A stretch of 64,000 nucleotides of DNA from Rotaria macrura (GCA_900239685.1 OENT01000265.1:82938-146937); one strand, 5' to 3'. Counted from the stretch's first letter, positions 48,201 to 62,800 are shown. The notes: generated by a model not told the origin, from the letters alone. A program made the numbers and translations.

Positions 48201-49398
48201 ATGTTGTTCTTTTCTTATTTGAAATATTTATTTAAAAGAAACTAATATAATAAGTACAAAAGACAAACGGAAATCAAGCAAAAACTCTAGGAGTTTGGAA
48301 ACAATTGTGAAAATTGATCGTTGTTGCATTCAAGCCACTCCCTCGTATTCAGAAAGAAAAAGTTATTTTCGTCAGAATATTTGACTGTTGACTTCTTAGA
48401 ATGAGTCGACGGTTTCCATATACAATCGTTGTATAATCATAGAAACATCGAAGATATTTCAAACTAAAAAAGAAAACTGCAATCAAAAACTTAACATTGG
48501 AGAATTTACTCGTTTTCAAATTGTTGTATTGAAACAAATTCTTACTAAAATCAAAGAGTCTTTCTCGATTCAATGATTGGATGATAAATCTTGAGCGAAT
48601 ACGTGTTCTATGTAAGATTCGAGCAGATTTCTTCCTGTCGATACGAGGGGATAGGAAACAGATACATTAACAAAAAACAAAATCAAATTTTTAATATTTC
48701 CGTAATTGATTTGTTTGTTAATCGATCATTGATCACATTCGTGCTAGAGCATTTCATCTGAAATTCATGGATAGAAATAAATTAAAAATTTGACCCGTCT
48801 CGTTTTATAGTCATTGTTCAAATCTTCAATTCAACTATAATGTCATTCGTTTCGTGTCTCTTGAAAATTCCCTGCGAATGAACGTTTTCATCAAGCTAAA
48901 GTTCATCTAATTGTCCAGTACATAATAAGGTCTCGTTTACAAGTTCTGTATCAACTGTCTTGATTATTTTGAAATCTATATGTCATCTGATTCGGTTTAT
49001 CGATCTGTCTTATGCTTCAATAATAGGAATGTGTTTTTCAAAGGCATTATGTATGCTTTGACATCGATTGACCTAAGAAGTTCTGAAAATCTTTTGTTTT
49101 TCTACTATCCATGCAGTTAGTTTTTGTTATTGTGAAAATAGAAAGATACTTGTCGACAATACTATTACGATTTCTCGTTAATTGTAAAAATAACGCACCT
49201 CTTTGCACTCATAGAGAACTACGAATATTAGAATATCTGCGTAATTTTCTAATGATTCTCATTCATTTGTTGATAAATTCGAGAAGGATCATTTTTTTAA
49301 AAATATATATATATATATTAGAGAAATTCTAGCATGCCATTCATGTTTGATCATAGGAATGATTACGAAAAACAATTAACAGACATGAATAGATTTAT
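45234..49398. other. 4.2-kb gene-poor region
   Basis: No gene that I can support. It includes the upstream region of the NK3 gene, a GC-rich patch at 47045-47110, several hairpins between 47160 and 47670, and an open frame at 47849-48037 with no ATG. The frame's stretch DPDNIIWKVSLPLKYPG looks protein-like, but it has no partner exon. Confidence 0.45.
47591..47666. repeat. Imperfect palindrome, ~38-bp arms
   Basis: The left arm (TATTCTCTGAGAAAAAGG...) and right arm (...CCTTTTCTCATAGAGTAT) are inverted copies with roughly 80 percent identity, centred on GGAAACTATAGTTCCC. This could be a small foldback element. No target-site duplication was recognised. Confidence 0.6.
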
Positions 49399-51136
49399 TT
49401 AAATATGATTAAGACAAAGAGGAGCTGAATATTGCACAGTAGTTGCAGATGTTGCATGACGTTTATGTGATTTCATATTACATAAAATATATATTGAATT
49501 TTTAATTGGTTTATTCCAATGAATAATCATTAAAGTTATAGCTAATAGTGATAATGCCGGTAATGATAACGTAATTAAATAAATACTTTCAGGAACAATA
49601 TCATTAAAATCAAATATAGATATAAATGCAAACGAACCCCAACCAAATATAAATACACAGGAAAATACTGCAAATTGACATAATAATTTAACATATTTTT
49701 TATTTTGTTGATTATATAAACGATACGATGTTTGATAAAGTTTATCAAATTTATATTTTCTCTGTTGTCGACATGTTGAAAGAACGCGTCTACGTAATCT
49801 AGTTATATGAAAATAGATAATTAAATTAAATATTGTTATGAATATAACAGGCAGTACGAAACCAGTAAATATTCCTAATGTCATAAAAAATGGTTTACGT
49901 GCTGAACAAAACCGTGGTTTTATTTGAAATTCGATTTGATTTAGAAATAATGATATTGACGGAATTCCAAATGCTAGAAACCATTGTAATATTATTTGAA
50001 GTGTTATAAATTTAGTTGTCAAATGATGTTTTTGTAAAAGTTTAAAAGCACTTAAGAAACGATTTATGCTCAGAAGTAAATATGAATACATAATGCCATG
50101 ACAAAAACTGTATATTAAGTAACCAATTATACGACACGTTTCCATGTTAATATGATGATTTATAGAATATCGTAATGCAATAGTGACCGAAATCAGAAAA
50201 AGGACACATGAACAAATGAGATTCAATGCTGAACTAAATGAAAACGACAAGATAAAACTACAATATTTCAAATCGACAGTCAATAGTACAAATTCTCTTT
50301 GATGTTAAGTTAAAAATAATTCATGTAGACATAAATCTAATAGTAACAACGAAAGACGTATACATATATAAATAGAATTCTTTCTTTTTCAACCTCCTTA
50401 TTTTATAATACTACATGCATCATTCATTTGCTTTTTATAGAAAGTTAATGCGAGAAAAGTAATTGAAAATATGTTTCATATTATGTTGGGATTTATGATG
50501 AATAAAAATAAATTAATTACATGAGTGATATTTTTCTTTGGTTCAGAAAAATAAAATTTTCAAAATTTTTGAAGTGATATACTTGATGAGAGATATGTAG
50601 TTGTATTTCTTATGTCAAACATGTACCTAATAACTTTTTGATTTTTATTCTCAGATGGATATTTTCTGTAAGTCCGATTTTTATAAAATACTAGATCTGT
50701 CTTGGTTGGCTCCTGTATTCATAAGCGTTGCTCGTTTCAAAACGTATCCTAACTAATCAACTAATTTTCGAAAAGTTTGACAGGTTTATCCGAGAAAACG
50801 AAGACTATAATATCTATTCATTCAATGATCGATTTCTTTCATAGACAAAGGTATGGAATTTATTTTGACACATCTAAAAATATGTCTCTATAAAATATTT
50901 ACTTACTTCACTAGTAGAATATTTTGTGGTGTACGCAAACTTCGTAGACGTATAATTGAAATAATGAAAAGAACGTTGAGAAGAATAGTAATGATACACG
51001 ATAGACTTTCGATAATTGCTCGTACTAGTAATGGTATAATCATTGACAATGAGTTCATGATGATCGTTTTTCCAGTATTAAGTGCACGGCTAAAAATCTT
51101 TAAAACGAATCGAAAAGAATCATCTGAAATAAGCAA
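49399..51136 (-). CDS. Rhodopsin-like G-protein-coupled receptor
   Basis: Two exons, 51136..50907 and 50233..49399, joined in frame across a 673-nt intron: 354 aa from the first ATG or 328 aa from the ATG at 51058. I favour 51058 because the shorter N-terminus starts MNSLSMIIP just before the first helix. TM1 carries the conserved Asn (ITILLNVLFIISIIRLR), and the exon join restores TM2 (NSALNLICSCVLFLIS). TM3 follows a Cys (METCRIIGYLIYSF) and ends SINRF in place of DRY. An extracellular Cys (RFCSARK) could pair with it. TM5, TM6 (FGWGSFAFI) and TM7 are clear, but TM7 has HWNKP instead of NPxxY. The ligand is unknown. Altered DRY and NPxxY motifs place it among divergent peptide-type or orphan receptors. 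Confidence 0.75.
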
Positions 51137-54100
51137 TAATACGGTATTAACTCTATAAATACTTATTTGTTATACTAAAGAAAAAGATAAACTTATGACT
51201 GTTTTTACAATGAATTTTTGTTCGAAATCGATATAATCTAGTGAATCTATAATGAATTTTTTTATTACCTTTCACGTTCGTATTGTCCCGTGTAAAGTTC
51301 AATCGTTCCTCAAGCTTAAGCTTCGCACTAACAACGTTATTCGCAAACTTCTCATTGTTTCTCTTGAAGAAAATCTAGTTATATTTAGAATGCAATTCTT
51401 TATTCCTGGTTACGTACTATCAAGTTATAATACGTCTTGATCCTATTACTCACTATTTATAATCTTCTTGAACTTAAATAGAAAAATTTGTATGCAGGCG
51501 ATGACAGTTAATCACTTATGGCAAAATGATTCAATAGATCTATGAGTATACATGAACAGTTTATAACAGTGGTCAATGACAAATTCTTTCCTATTGTTGA
51601 CCGCTACTATTTATTTTCATTATAATAAGAAAATAATCTTTTAACGAATTACTATACGTGTACTAGAGAGTATCGAAAAGGTAATTTTCTGAATAGAGAA
51701 GATGTTTGATAAAATAAATAAAAACTAAAAATCGATTTGAAAAAGTGTTCTATTTTACAGGTATTCTGTATTGGTCACAGGTTTATTCTTTCGGACACGA
51801 ATATAAAAGTATCAATGAGATTTATGAAATACTCATCTGAATTTTCTATTCGTAGAAATCAATCAACTTTGTTCTTTCAATATCTCGACAAATAGATCAT
51901 TCTCGAAAATTGCAGGTAACTTCATGAATTTCTCTAATTGATAACATATTCAAAAGAAGAAGAAAAATAAGTTTTTATTATGCATTCGTGACTACGTCAA
52001 TAGAATCTGAATCTATATGAACGTATAGTACACGGTAAAAGTCGAAAAGATGAAGATTCTCAATTTCTAAAGATCGGTTACTCTACTATTCTAAACATGT
52101 AATGATAATTTAATCTAAGATATTAGTCGATTTGTATTCTTACTCGCCAAAATGAGCGAAAAATCACATCTTACGCCGACTGCAGCGATGTAACTCATCT
52201 GCTTACTAAACATAGCTGCAATATATGATAATGAAAGTATTTCGTGAGCATTAATCATAAACTTAAACGAGAGACCCATCATCGTTTATATTCTAATGAA
52301 TGCATGTCTAATGTTTTATTTAATAACGAGCAACTCATATTACTGAAAACTTGATGCTTTTCTTACCCCTGTATCATGAGTATTCTTTTTCTTTAAGATC
52401 TTTTATCTGTTGTTGTACCCGGCTATGATTTGAATTTATGTTTGTTGCGAAGTGGTTTTTTGCTTTTGTTAATGAATGATATATTAGCAGAAAAATGTTA
52501 ATTTTATTACAATATGAAACATAAATTCTACGTGTTCTACCAAATGACTTGTTATATATATATCTATGATGTTCGAACGTCGAAGTAAGCTGCCATTCAT
52601 AAGGTTCACACTTGAATGAGAGACGAAGTAGTACTAGTCTCTACTCAACATTAGCCTGGTGATGATTTGCATGTAAGGTTATGCAAGTTATATTCATTTA
52701 CCGGAAACTACTGTTTAAGATCAAGGCAGATGGTGTTCATCTAATGGGGGAGTCTGGAAGTCAATTATTTAGTCGCTTTTTTGTAGTTTTGTTGATCATA
52801 GATAAGCAAATTGGTTCTACAAAGGATATTAATTGAATTCAATTGTTTACTAAAGATCCATTGTCGAGTTTATTATTTCTTGAAGTATGAACTTCAGAAA
52901 ATTATATGTACGATAGTAGCCTATCGATGAATGAAGTAGAAAGAGTGATGCAACGTTTGTTTGTATACATATTGAAGGTCTATGAAATCTATTCGTATTC
53001 AAAGATGTTAGAAATAGAAAACACTCGATACATGACTGCGTTTGATCTACATAGTATGAATTTCTTAGCTGCTTTTATCATAATAATACATTCTTCTACA
53101 AGGCTCGATTTTTAAAACATAGAATATTAGTTTTGGTAACTTACTCATTTTTCCGATTCGAATCCGTTTTAATGAAGAGTAGATTGAAAACATTTGTGAT
53201 ATTCAATTTTTCATAACCTCTCCGACTTTTCATCGAGTCCAATATTTAACAGTAATGTCTCAGAATGCAGAATGTTAATCGTCATCACTATACCTAGACT
53301 TGCATATGCGTTTATGGTTTTATTTTATGATGTCTATTTGTGTCATGGAAAGTACTGCTTTTTTTTATTCCGGATTATTCAAGTTGTCTCGAATAACCTT
53401 CGTTTGTTTCCTAGCTGATGATAATAATAATGGAAAAACATAAGCTCATATTTTTTCAATAATTTCATTTATAATTATGCTCTTCTTAATAAATAAATAA
53501 GAGAATTCGAAACATCGAACTACATGGCGAGTAACTTAACTGAATATGATGGGTATCAAAGCTACTCATTTTACCTAGTGATAGATCTATATATAACCGT
53601 TCACCAGGACGTTCTCTATTCACTTTGGAGTTACGGTAGAAATGTTATTACAAAAACACGAAATAATTCGTTTGAAAATAGATAGCAATTGGCTGAGTTT
53701 GTGAAATTCACACGATCATTGTAATAGAGAAATCAGTGAGTAACTTCGAGTTTCTCTTTTTCAAATTCATATTTTTCGGTTGTTTAAAACTCTTGTTTAT
53801 AGTATCAATAACTCGTAGAAATATGAAACAAAATTAATTCAAATTTGTGAATTAGAATCATAGACTAACCAAATAATCTTTTTAATTGATTGGAAATCAG
53901 TTTTAAAACTAAATCTTGAGAATGAAACAAGGCGTTGCGTACTCTGCATATTTCGTTTAATGAAGTGTATGAGATATCATACTACGTACGAATACTGATA
54001 GTATTCTATATTTTTGTGGCTTGAAAATACTTGCTTGTCAAAATGGTTTGTCAAATTATCTCACGAGGTTCAATAAATCATCTAACATAAATATTTCTTC

Positions 54101-56036
54101 ATAAGCCGCTAAGCATCGTCTGATATTTTACTATTTCCAAGTAATCGAAAACAAAATTTGAATATATTAATATGACTTCTTCTTTTTATGACAGCAGTCA
54201 AACTAGTCATGAAAATTCTTAGTAACTAATTTCTACGTCTGAAACATCCATCTCCATCCAGATATCTTGAAATCACACAAAGTTTAAAGAGTTATGGAAA
54301 AACAGTATGTTCAGAACATTTTCAATAGATAAATAAAAATAGTAGATTCCACAGCTACTTGAGATTCTCTCTCTCTCTCTAGACGTTCGTATTATATTCT
54401 CATTCATGTTTGTTTTTAAACGAGTGTTTTGGAATGTAGAGCTGTGCAGAGCCCATCCTTTTCAATTCTAAGTTTTAAGGGCCAAAGATGAATGAAGAAT
54501 TTGATCTCTTAAAAAGCTGTTTTAATAATGGCATTCTCATCATGAAAGTTCTCGGTGTGATATAAAAGCAATAGAATCTCGACTCGGAAAAGCGACTCAC
54601 TCATTTTCTCCATCTCGAGAGACTTTCTCTAACAACAAAGAAAGCAATTAACTACAATGAGACTTCTTCGAAATTTCTCGAGATATACAATCGAACTACT
54701 AATAAACCGTGATAAAGCAAAAATACCTTCTTGTTTTTAATGAATACATTGCATTTCTGAGTCACTGAAGATAGAAAAAGCCAAACTTCTTTGCACAAAG
54801 GAAAGTATCAATTAGAAAAATCATAGAGCATTTCTTAAAAATTAAATCTCAGGCGATTGTCACCTGCACTCGTATTCATTACGAATATTCTGGAGATGAA
54901 AAAAATAATTTGTTTTGAAGAAACACAAAAGGCTTCCTTCTTTTCACTTTATCAGCAAGATTTGATGTAGACGTCTCTTAAAGAGCAATGGGTCTCATCA
55001 AATGTTCGTATAATTCTGTAACTATGCATAACACTACTGTTAAAAAATAACATCAGCAAACTACAATTAGTTCCTAGAATATCATTAACATAGTAGTATG
55101 TTTTTGCTTTCTCTTTTCTCAATATCTACAACGAAATGACCGATGATATTCGCATCGAACATTCTAATTTTGCAAGTTAGTTTATAGGCTTGATAATTTG
55201 ATGCTACATAGAAGAGATGAAGTAAAAAGCCCAAAATACATATCCACTCGACTACAGATGATTAATTCAAAAAAAATCAAAACACCCATTGGATGGAATG
55301 GTTGTTTTTTTTCAAAGTTTTCCCTCATCATTCCTCATCACAAATCAATTGAATGAAATCCTAAGCATACTCCACTCCTATAGTATGATGCATTCATTTC
55401 GAAAATGTTCAGAAAGAGATTCCTGTCTTTTTATGTAAATCTATTATGAATCTAGAATTTTAGTTATGTCAAAGGAATTCTTCGATTATAATGATATTCA
55501 TGTTTAATTGTGCGTTAATAAATGACTTAGTTCTATAGATACAAATCAATTCGAATATCACATACAATTAATATTCGTTTTCTACGTTCTAAAATAGATG
55601 GCTCAAAGATTTATGTGTAGCAATTAGCAAGTTAGAAAGTCTTGATTTCTCTTGGCGCTACCAGATATGATTTGCTTGATCGTTTCTTGATTAATGCCTA
55701 AGATGCATTCATGACTATTCATTTTATTAAATAACATGTCTCGAATTGCAAACTTCTACAGATCCATCGAAACATATATATATATATATATACATGATTG
55801 AAAACTAATAGGAAGAAGAAAACAGAAAACTATTTTGATTGTGAATTCAGCTTGATTTGTCAAGTATTCAGATGTAGGATACAGCAAGACAAATTTTATT
55901 TTCTAATAAAAAATATAAGTGCTGGAAGGGTAATTAGTTGCATATTTTATGATAGAATGAATAAATATAAAAATCTATCTAAATATTTGTTTGTTTCGTT
56001 TTTCAAAATTTCATATGAGGATGTAACAATATGCGA
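51137..56036. other. 4.9-kb gene-poor region
   Basis: No gene that I can support. Short open frames (51252-51440, 52906-53115, 55798-56040) are AT-driven. A (CT)n run lies at 54366-54380 and (TA)n at 55774-55791. Confidence 0.5.
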
Positions 56037-57524
56037 CTAGGAATTCGTATGCGGATAATAAGGATCAGAATGGTAAGGAGGTGAAACATATCGTTGATAA
56101 GGAGTACTATGTTCAACTTGTACTGGTATGGAAACAAATTGATGTGATGATTCTTCATATGGCTGTTGCGTTTGATACGTTGTATAGTTTCCATCATCAC
56201 GTATTGATCGAAGAACAACACGAGGATTTTGTTCTTGCATAGAAACCATATCGGGATATTGTGCTTCGTAATGATATGGGGAATGCGTTGGTGAAAAATG
56301 TGCCTCATTTTCGTAGGGTACATGTACACGTTCACGGCTTGACACTAATGTTCTTTGTGTCTGAAATGATGTTTCATCATTACGATTATAATACGGAGTT
56401 CGATCTTCTTTTTGAGGCAATACGGGTAATACTGGTGATCCATGATAATCACGGGTATATAAACGTTTATCAGCCATATTTGTTGAATTACAACGAACTG
56501 AAGGGGAATACTGATCAATAGTAAATTCTTTTGGACTACCCATTGTATCTGATACATTGCCAACAACAGTGGGATCGAGCTGTAAGAGACGTTGTTTATC
56601 ATTGGCATGCGGATCAATATTGGCAATGACCGGTGCTTTCTTTTCACTGACTTCCTTTTTTTTTCTTAGTTCTAATATTATATGATTACGTTTTTGTTTA
56701 ATTCTACATTGAAAAGAAAAGCATATGAATTAAAAATCAATAGGACAATTTGACGAACCTCATCTGACGTAAGCAAAATGTTAAAACAAATAAGAAAACA
56801 ACGAACGAAATTGATGTTGGTATAATAATTTGATTAAGCTTATTTCTAATGCGTGTATATAATTGTAGGTTACCAATACGATAAACAACTGCATTTAGTA
56901 CTGCACGCATTTCATTTTGTTTTCGATGTACAGCTTCTGTATATTAAAAAGTATAATAGAATAGAAATAAATTTAATTATCTTTGTTTTTCGAATAGTTA
57001 CTCGTTATTAAATCTTTATCGATAGCATGCTGTTCACCTGCACTATCAATACAAATACCTCGGATACTCAAATCAAGAAAACGTCCATCTTGTTTGGGAT
57101 ATTTTGCTTCTTGTTCAAAATAACTAAAATCATGCAATGAAATCACAAGTTTTGGTAGCATTAATTACTTACATTGATTGACATGCAGTACCTTGTTTCT
57201 CATCGGTATGTTTTAATTCTGAATCAAGTACCTTTTCAATTTCATTCATCATATCGGGTTTCCACTAAGAATGAAAAAGAAAAGCATGTAGAAGAAAGAA
57301 GCGAACTATAGAACAAAAAGTAACCTGAAGTAGTTTGATGTCCATCAAACGAACAATTATAAAAAGAGTTTCCTCTGAATACGAGAAAAAAAATAAAAGA
57401 AAAATATATATTTCGTAGAATGCTTTGTTTCCATTTTATGGATAGAGAACTAACCTGTAAATTTTTGTGCTTGAGCAAAACATATAAAAAAGTTTAACAA
57501 AAGGAATATAAAAATATAATTCAT
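56037..57524 (-). CDS. Type I membrane protein with tyrosine-rich cytosolic tail
   Basis: Six exons: 57524..57455, 57374..57325, 57264..57173, 57123..57002, 56936..56759 and 56703..56037, giving 392 aa. A clear signal peptide opens the protein (YIFIFLLLNFFICFAQA). The ectodomain of about 110 residues has two cysteines (GTACQS and RGICID) and a possible alpha/beta fold. One membrane helix follows (PTSISFVVFLFVLTFCL near 145-167), then a basic stop-transfer (RQMRIKQKR) and a tail of about 220 residues rich in Tyr, Pro and Ser. The tail carries candidate signalling motifs: YENE at ~301 (Grb2-type YxN), YPDM at ~320 (PI3K-type YxxM) and PVLPVLP (SH3-type). I do not recognise the ectodomain family. 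Donor of the TM exon is GTTCGT, a weak site. A receptor-like role is inference. Confidence 0.7.
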
Positions 57525-59358
57525 ATTTGAGCGAAATCGAGTTTTCAAACTTCTATATGTAAAGAATCAGAGAATGAACCGTATCATATAACCTTGAAAC
57601 GTTTATTGCCAAGTCTAGTGAAAAATGTGTTGATGTTATATGAACGCCAACATCATGGCTAGAGGGAAGTACGGGGAGAAACAAGAAAAAAAAACGGATC
57701 TTGTGTTTTTTTTTCTTCTTTTTCTTTCTTCTACATATTGAATGACATCGTGTGGTCTCCATCTCCGTTCTGCATTGCATGTCAAACGTAGAAGGAAACA
57801 ACCGAACGGAAGGGAGAGGAAAAGACACAAGCGTCAAGGATAAAAGATTTTTGGCTTTTCTTTCTAGCGGAAAAGAGACCGTATAAGTAGAAAAGAGTGC
57901 ATTGTTCAGCTTCGATTTTTCTTCAGTTGGCAATGAATACTTGATGAAATAGGAGCAAAATAATACCGCAACATAAACATCCTCATCGATTAGTTAAATT
58001 ATTTGTTATTGCGATCATTACGTAAAAAGTAAAAAATAGAAAAACAATCACAGAAAGAATCGAAATAGTCTTAAACATCACACACGTTCTATATTTATCG
58101 GTAAAAATTACTGAAATAAAAGTATATTTGAAAAGATACTGTTCAAAATAAGTGGAAAACAGGATATAGATTCATTCGATACTGCTCTCATTATATGAAA
58201 TCAATTGATATCAATTAGCAAATGAGTATCAGAAGTGTTTGAACATACAACTTATATCGTCTAATCTTTGAACTTGTTTCATAAGTTAAATTTTGATTCG
58301 ATGTTTTATTTTTTGAATGTCAATTTTCTCTCAGAAATACTACGTATACACATCTACATATACGTATATATATTCATGTTTATGCACTAACACTTCCATT
58401 TTATGAGTTATCGAAAAATTGCCTGTATATTTCGATAGAATAGCAACAACCGGTTATGGTGTGACATAGAGAGCAAAGATTTAGAATGCATTATTGTAAT
58501 GAAATGGTAATATTAGTATGTAGATTATCAACTATATCAAAAGACAGCGTGGTATTAGCCAGATAAACAATAATGCTATGCGTGTCTGTATGCTTCCTTA
58601 AGCAGATGATGATTGATCAACAATGACTGATGATTAAAATAGTCTCAGTAAGAAATATGGAAATAATTATTTCTTACTTTTTTCATGTGTTATCATAGTT
58701 TAACATCACGATATTATAGAAAATAATTTTTTCTTTGAAACACAACAATGCATATTTGTTATATGAGGAAAGTCTTCAAATGATCTGCTTTTTTTTTGTT
58801 TTAATTGTGATATTTTGTACTACACATGTGCAATAGGTTTTATTTCGAGTTTTTTTTTGTATTATTATTTTTCGATACATGTATCAATCGTTAAATACAC
58901 ATATTATCAACTCCCTTATTTGCTTGCAAACGGGACTGCATGTATCAACGAGTTTATTAATTAATCACAATATATTCATAAACTTCTTGACATCAATAAT
59001 TGATCTTTAGCATCAACACTTCAGTCATTAAAAACGATTTTTAATAACGAGTCGGTCAATATTAGTTCATACTCAGACATACTAGTATGAGCTCATTGCT
59101 AAGGGTAGCGGGTGTGAAATCAGACTTCGAATGTTTCAAGATTATCAATGAATGGCTAGTGTTGCTATTGGATTCTTGTTCAGTAAAACAAACTATGATA
59201 GAGTTCTTCTAATTTGATCAAACTCTTCTTAATTTTTCATCGAGCACTAAAATCAATTCTCAATCGTCTCCACATTATTTTTCTAGTTCACAACTATTTC
59301 TGACAAATTAAGGAAGAAAAATACGAAACTAGTAAAATACATTCGTTATGTAGTGCTT
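57525..59358. other. Intergenic, no supported gene
   Basis: Upstream region of the type I membrane protein gene. The overlapping minus-strand open frames at 57553-57933 lie over purine-rich sequence and look like shadows, not genes. Confidence 0.5.
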
Positions 59359-59813
59359 CCCATGTAGCCGATAATGCAGAATAATGGACATTATTTTACA
59401 TTATTTTTCCTAAATAATGTACGTAATGTAATGATAATGCAACCTATTTCATGCATTTTAATGCATTATTCGTCAAATAATGGAAAAAATGTTCGATAAT
59501 CCATTGTTTTTCAATTAATTATTGCCGATTTTAACATTATTTATTTATAATGTATGATAATGCATTAAAATTTAAGAAGTCAATGNCATTGACTTCTTAA
59601 ATTTTAATGCATTATCATACATTATAAATAAATAATGTTAAAATCGGCAATAATTAATTGAAAAACAATGGATTATCGAACATTTTTTCCATTATTTGAC
59701 GAATAATGCATTAAAATGCATGAAATAGGTTGCATTATCATTACATTACGTACATTATTTAGGAAAAATAATGTAAAATAATGTCCATTATTCTGCATTA
59801 TCGGCTACATGGG
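59359..59813. mobile_element. Perfect 455-bp palindromic foldback element
   Basis: Two 227-bp arms are exact reverse complements of each other, with a single N at the exact centre (59586). The element starts CCCATGTAGCCGATAATG and ends with its complement. The interior is made of ATTAT/ATAATG-type words. No coding capacity. A second copy of the terminus at 63777 shows this is a repeat family, most likely a foldback MITE. No obvious target-site duplication (flanks CTT and TTG). Confidence 0.8.
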
Positions 59814-62800
59814 TTGTATTCCACAATATTCTCCAGTTACTTCAAAATCATAGTAGAACAACACCAACATTTTCTCTTTAGCCGTGATTTTTTCTTATGA
59901 GACTTTAGACATATATACATGAACTTCAGTGCTTGTCATCTAACAACAATAGGCTTCAATAATATCTGAGATTAGAGTTAGTTTCCAGAAGTTTTAGCAG
60001 TAATCAAATGACTTATATTGTTTCATGAAATGTTTTATGCCTGGCGGTAAAGAGAAGAAGAAGAAGAAGAAGGATAAAGAGAGTCTAATGATTCTGCATG
60101 ATTACAATTATCCACAGTGCTTGTCGTCAGCACGATGAAAGAAGAATCTGTATTATGTATTTCACGAAGGTTTTGTTTTCATCATGCAGGCATTCTGCTC
60201 AAACGGCTATATATATATGCCTTCTCGCTTCATTATTTTATGACTCAGAGCATTGTTGCGTGCAGCTGACAGAGCGTGATGTGCACAATTTCACTGCAGC
60301 TGTTCCTGCTCTAGCAGAATGTCACATAACATAACTACTTGAGAAAAGACTGAAGACAAAGTGAATTTTTCTTTCACATCTAAATATGATTTATGCAACC
60401 CTCTTATATTGATATTTTTATACAAATTACTTTCAACAGTAGTGATCGAAAAAGTTTCTATTATTCATCATTATCAAAGTTAATTTAAGACTAGCTCAAA
60501 TATGAATGGTATCCAAGAGGAAACAGGATCGAGATGTACATGAGTTTGGTAGAAATTAAAAAATATCAATTGGCTGCTATTTCGAAAAATGTTTAAGTGT
60601 TCTTTTTTCTTCTTTTTCAAAAATAAACATTAGATTCGAATTAAGCTGATGGTTTATTGATTATTAAAACTTCATCAAGTGTTCAAGCTTCACCTTAGTT
60701 TTGCCGTTTTTCTTCAGACTACATTCAAGACAATCGAAATAATTACTGGTCATCACGACTCATTTAATATAAAAACAATAGAATAGATTTTTTTTCAGAT
60801 CCGAGTGCATCCATCATGAATTTTAATCTATCATTTCACACACAATTCTATGTAGAATGGAGAATTTCAATATTCCAAAAATGATTGTGAGAATACATAA
60901 CTATTATTAACAATTGGACAATTACCAGAAGAAATTAGTCACAACCTGTTCAGTCAAACGTCGAGATCGTGTTATAGAAGTGAATAAAAAAGAATTTCTG
61001 AAAAACAATCGATAACTTAAAACAAATCGAATTACTCATAAAGTTATAGAATCTCAACAGTTATTCCTCTCTGTCTCTATACTAGTAGTAAGATCTCCCT
61101 TGTTGCTGGAAGATGCTAAAGAGCAAGCAGATAAATGTAGTCAGTAGATCGATTATTGATGACCTCTCCGTTGTACTAATCATGTGAGCAAAATCGACTT
61201 GCAGATCACTTGTACATGCGTCACAAGACCTTATTCTGTTAGCTGGTTTCGTTTTCTCAATAGTAGAACAGATGAAAAACATTTGTTATTTGAACACATG
61301 CTGATCAATACAAGCGAAGTGTTTAGCGTTAGTAATGTAATACTTAGAGAAAAATCAGTTTCAACTTTTCCAGCTTTTTAAATCATTTATTTGAAAAAGA
61401 AAGTCTAGATAAAAATTGTTGAGTCAGTTGTTGTTATGATCGAAACAAGCATCGATGAATGAATTTCATAATTGATGTCGACTATGAACACAGAAGCAAA
61501 ATGATGAATACTGCTGTTCTTAGTTTTCTTGTCAATTAGCTTGAATGATGATTTAGGAAATTTTTTCGTAAAATCTTCTATAAAGCAGTTCTTTCTTTCT
61601 TGCACACATTGACTTCAGAAGAGAACATATGAGAAAGCATTTTTTCTTGAATAAACATTTATCTGAAGATATACTTCAATCTTGGTTCTAATCTTTATTC
61701 TAGAACTTCATCTTACATATCGATTAGATTTTCTGTCTGATGATTGATATTTTTCTCAAACTAAAAATTGACTTACCAATCGATGTATTTGTTTGATGAT
61801 AACAGAAAAATACGAAAGAATCTCATTTCAAAACGATACTCAAGAGCGAAGTACAGCATAGACTATAATCATTGCACAAATAAACTCCACTCAATTAATC
61901 ATCGTAATCGATTCGGTGCTGTTTTTTTCAGTAATATTATTTTGAAAAGTATGGCAAAGGTGTTCAAGTATCACACGTAGGCGTTTCCGATTGTGATACA
62001 TTCTATAATAAGTTGTCTCACAGACTAAATTCATCAACGGTGGCAAAAAATAACCTATAGATCGAGTTTGATACTGAAAAGGGTGTGGTCTAATTAATTC
62101 ACTTTCAATCATTTTAATAGTTCAGAATTCCTGCGTAATCATTCATTCAATCAGTTACCAGGGAACAGATTAATCATATCATTTCGAGTACTTCAGTAGC
62201 TCTTCCGACGAATATGTAACAGCCTGTTCTCTGTCAAGTTTCGTTCAGATTTCTCGATAGTTTTACTTAAAAATTTTGCCTACGTAGTGATTTTACGAAT
62301 TTATGATGCAATATTTTAAGTAAATGATAACGAGTGGAATTTTAATAATATTGATTAGAAATGGTACATTCAGCTTTTGGTATCAGAAAACATCTACTTT
62401 TTCATAGTGTCATGATGTAATATTTCTTGCCAGTTTGTTAGAATAAAAATAGTAAATAGGAGCTTTAGATTAAGCCTAATCATTCAAGGTATTATATGTG
62501 CATAAACAAGATCAATCACAAATTCTGAGGTAGGGCGGAAGACTTTGCAGTTCATGATACATTTTTATTCGATTCAAAAACAAGAGATACTAACTCCACC
62601 TCTACTTTCGATGACACTCTTGATGAACAAGAACAAAAAGTGGAGAAGTCTAAATAATTTTGCACTTTTGTTATGTGTTGTCCAAAGTTTACTTTATAAA
62701 TGAACAGACATAATATTTTCCTGCTCTATTGGTCAGGACATTTTTAGTATAATGTTAAATTCAAGTGCTACACACATTGTATGTTACAATAATCGACACA

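Noticed and set aside
57553-57933. Minus-strand open frames upstream of the type I membrane protein gene
   Set aside because: Purine/pyrimidine-biased sequence in the presumed promoter, with Lys/Phe/Ser runs and no motif.
60180-60340. Possible microRNA-like hairpin around two TGCAGCTG words
   Set aside because: The arms do not pair over a useful length. The words are short self-complementary palindromes.
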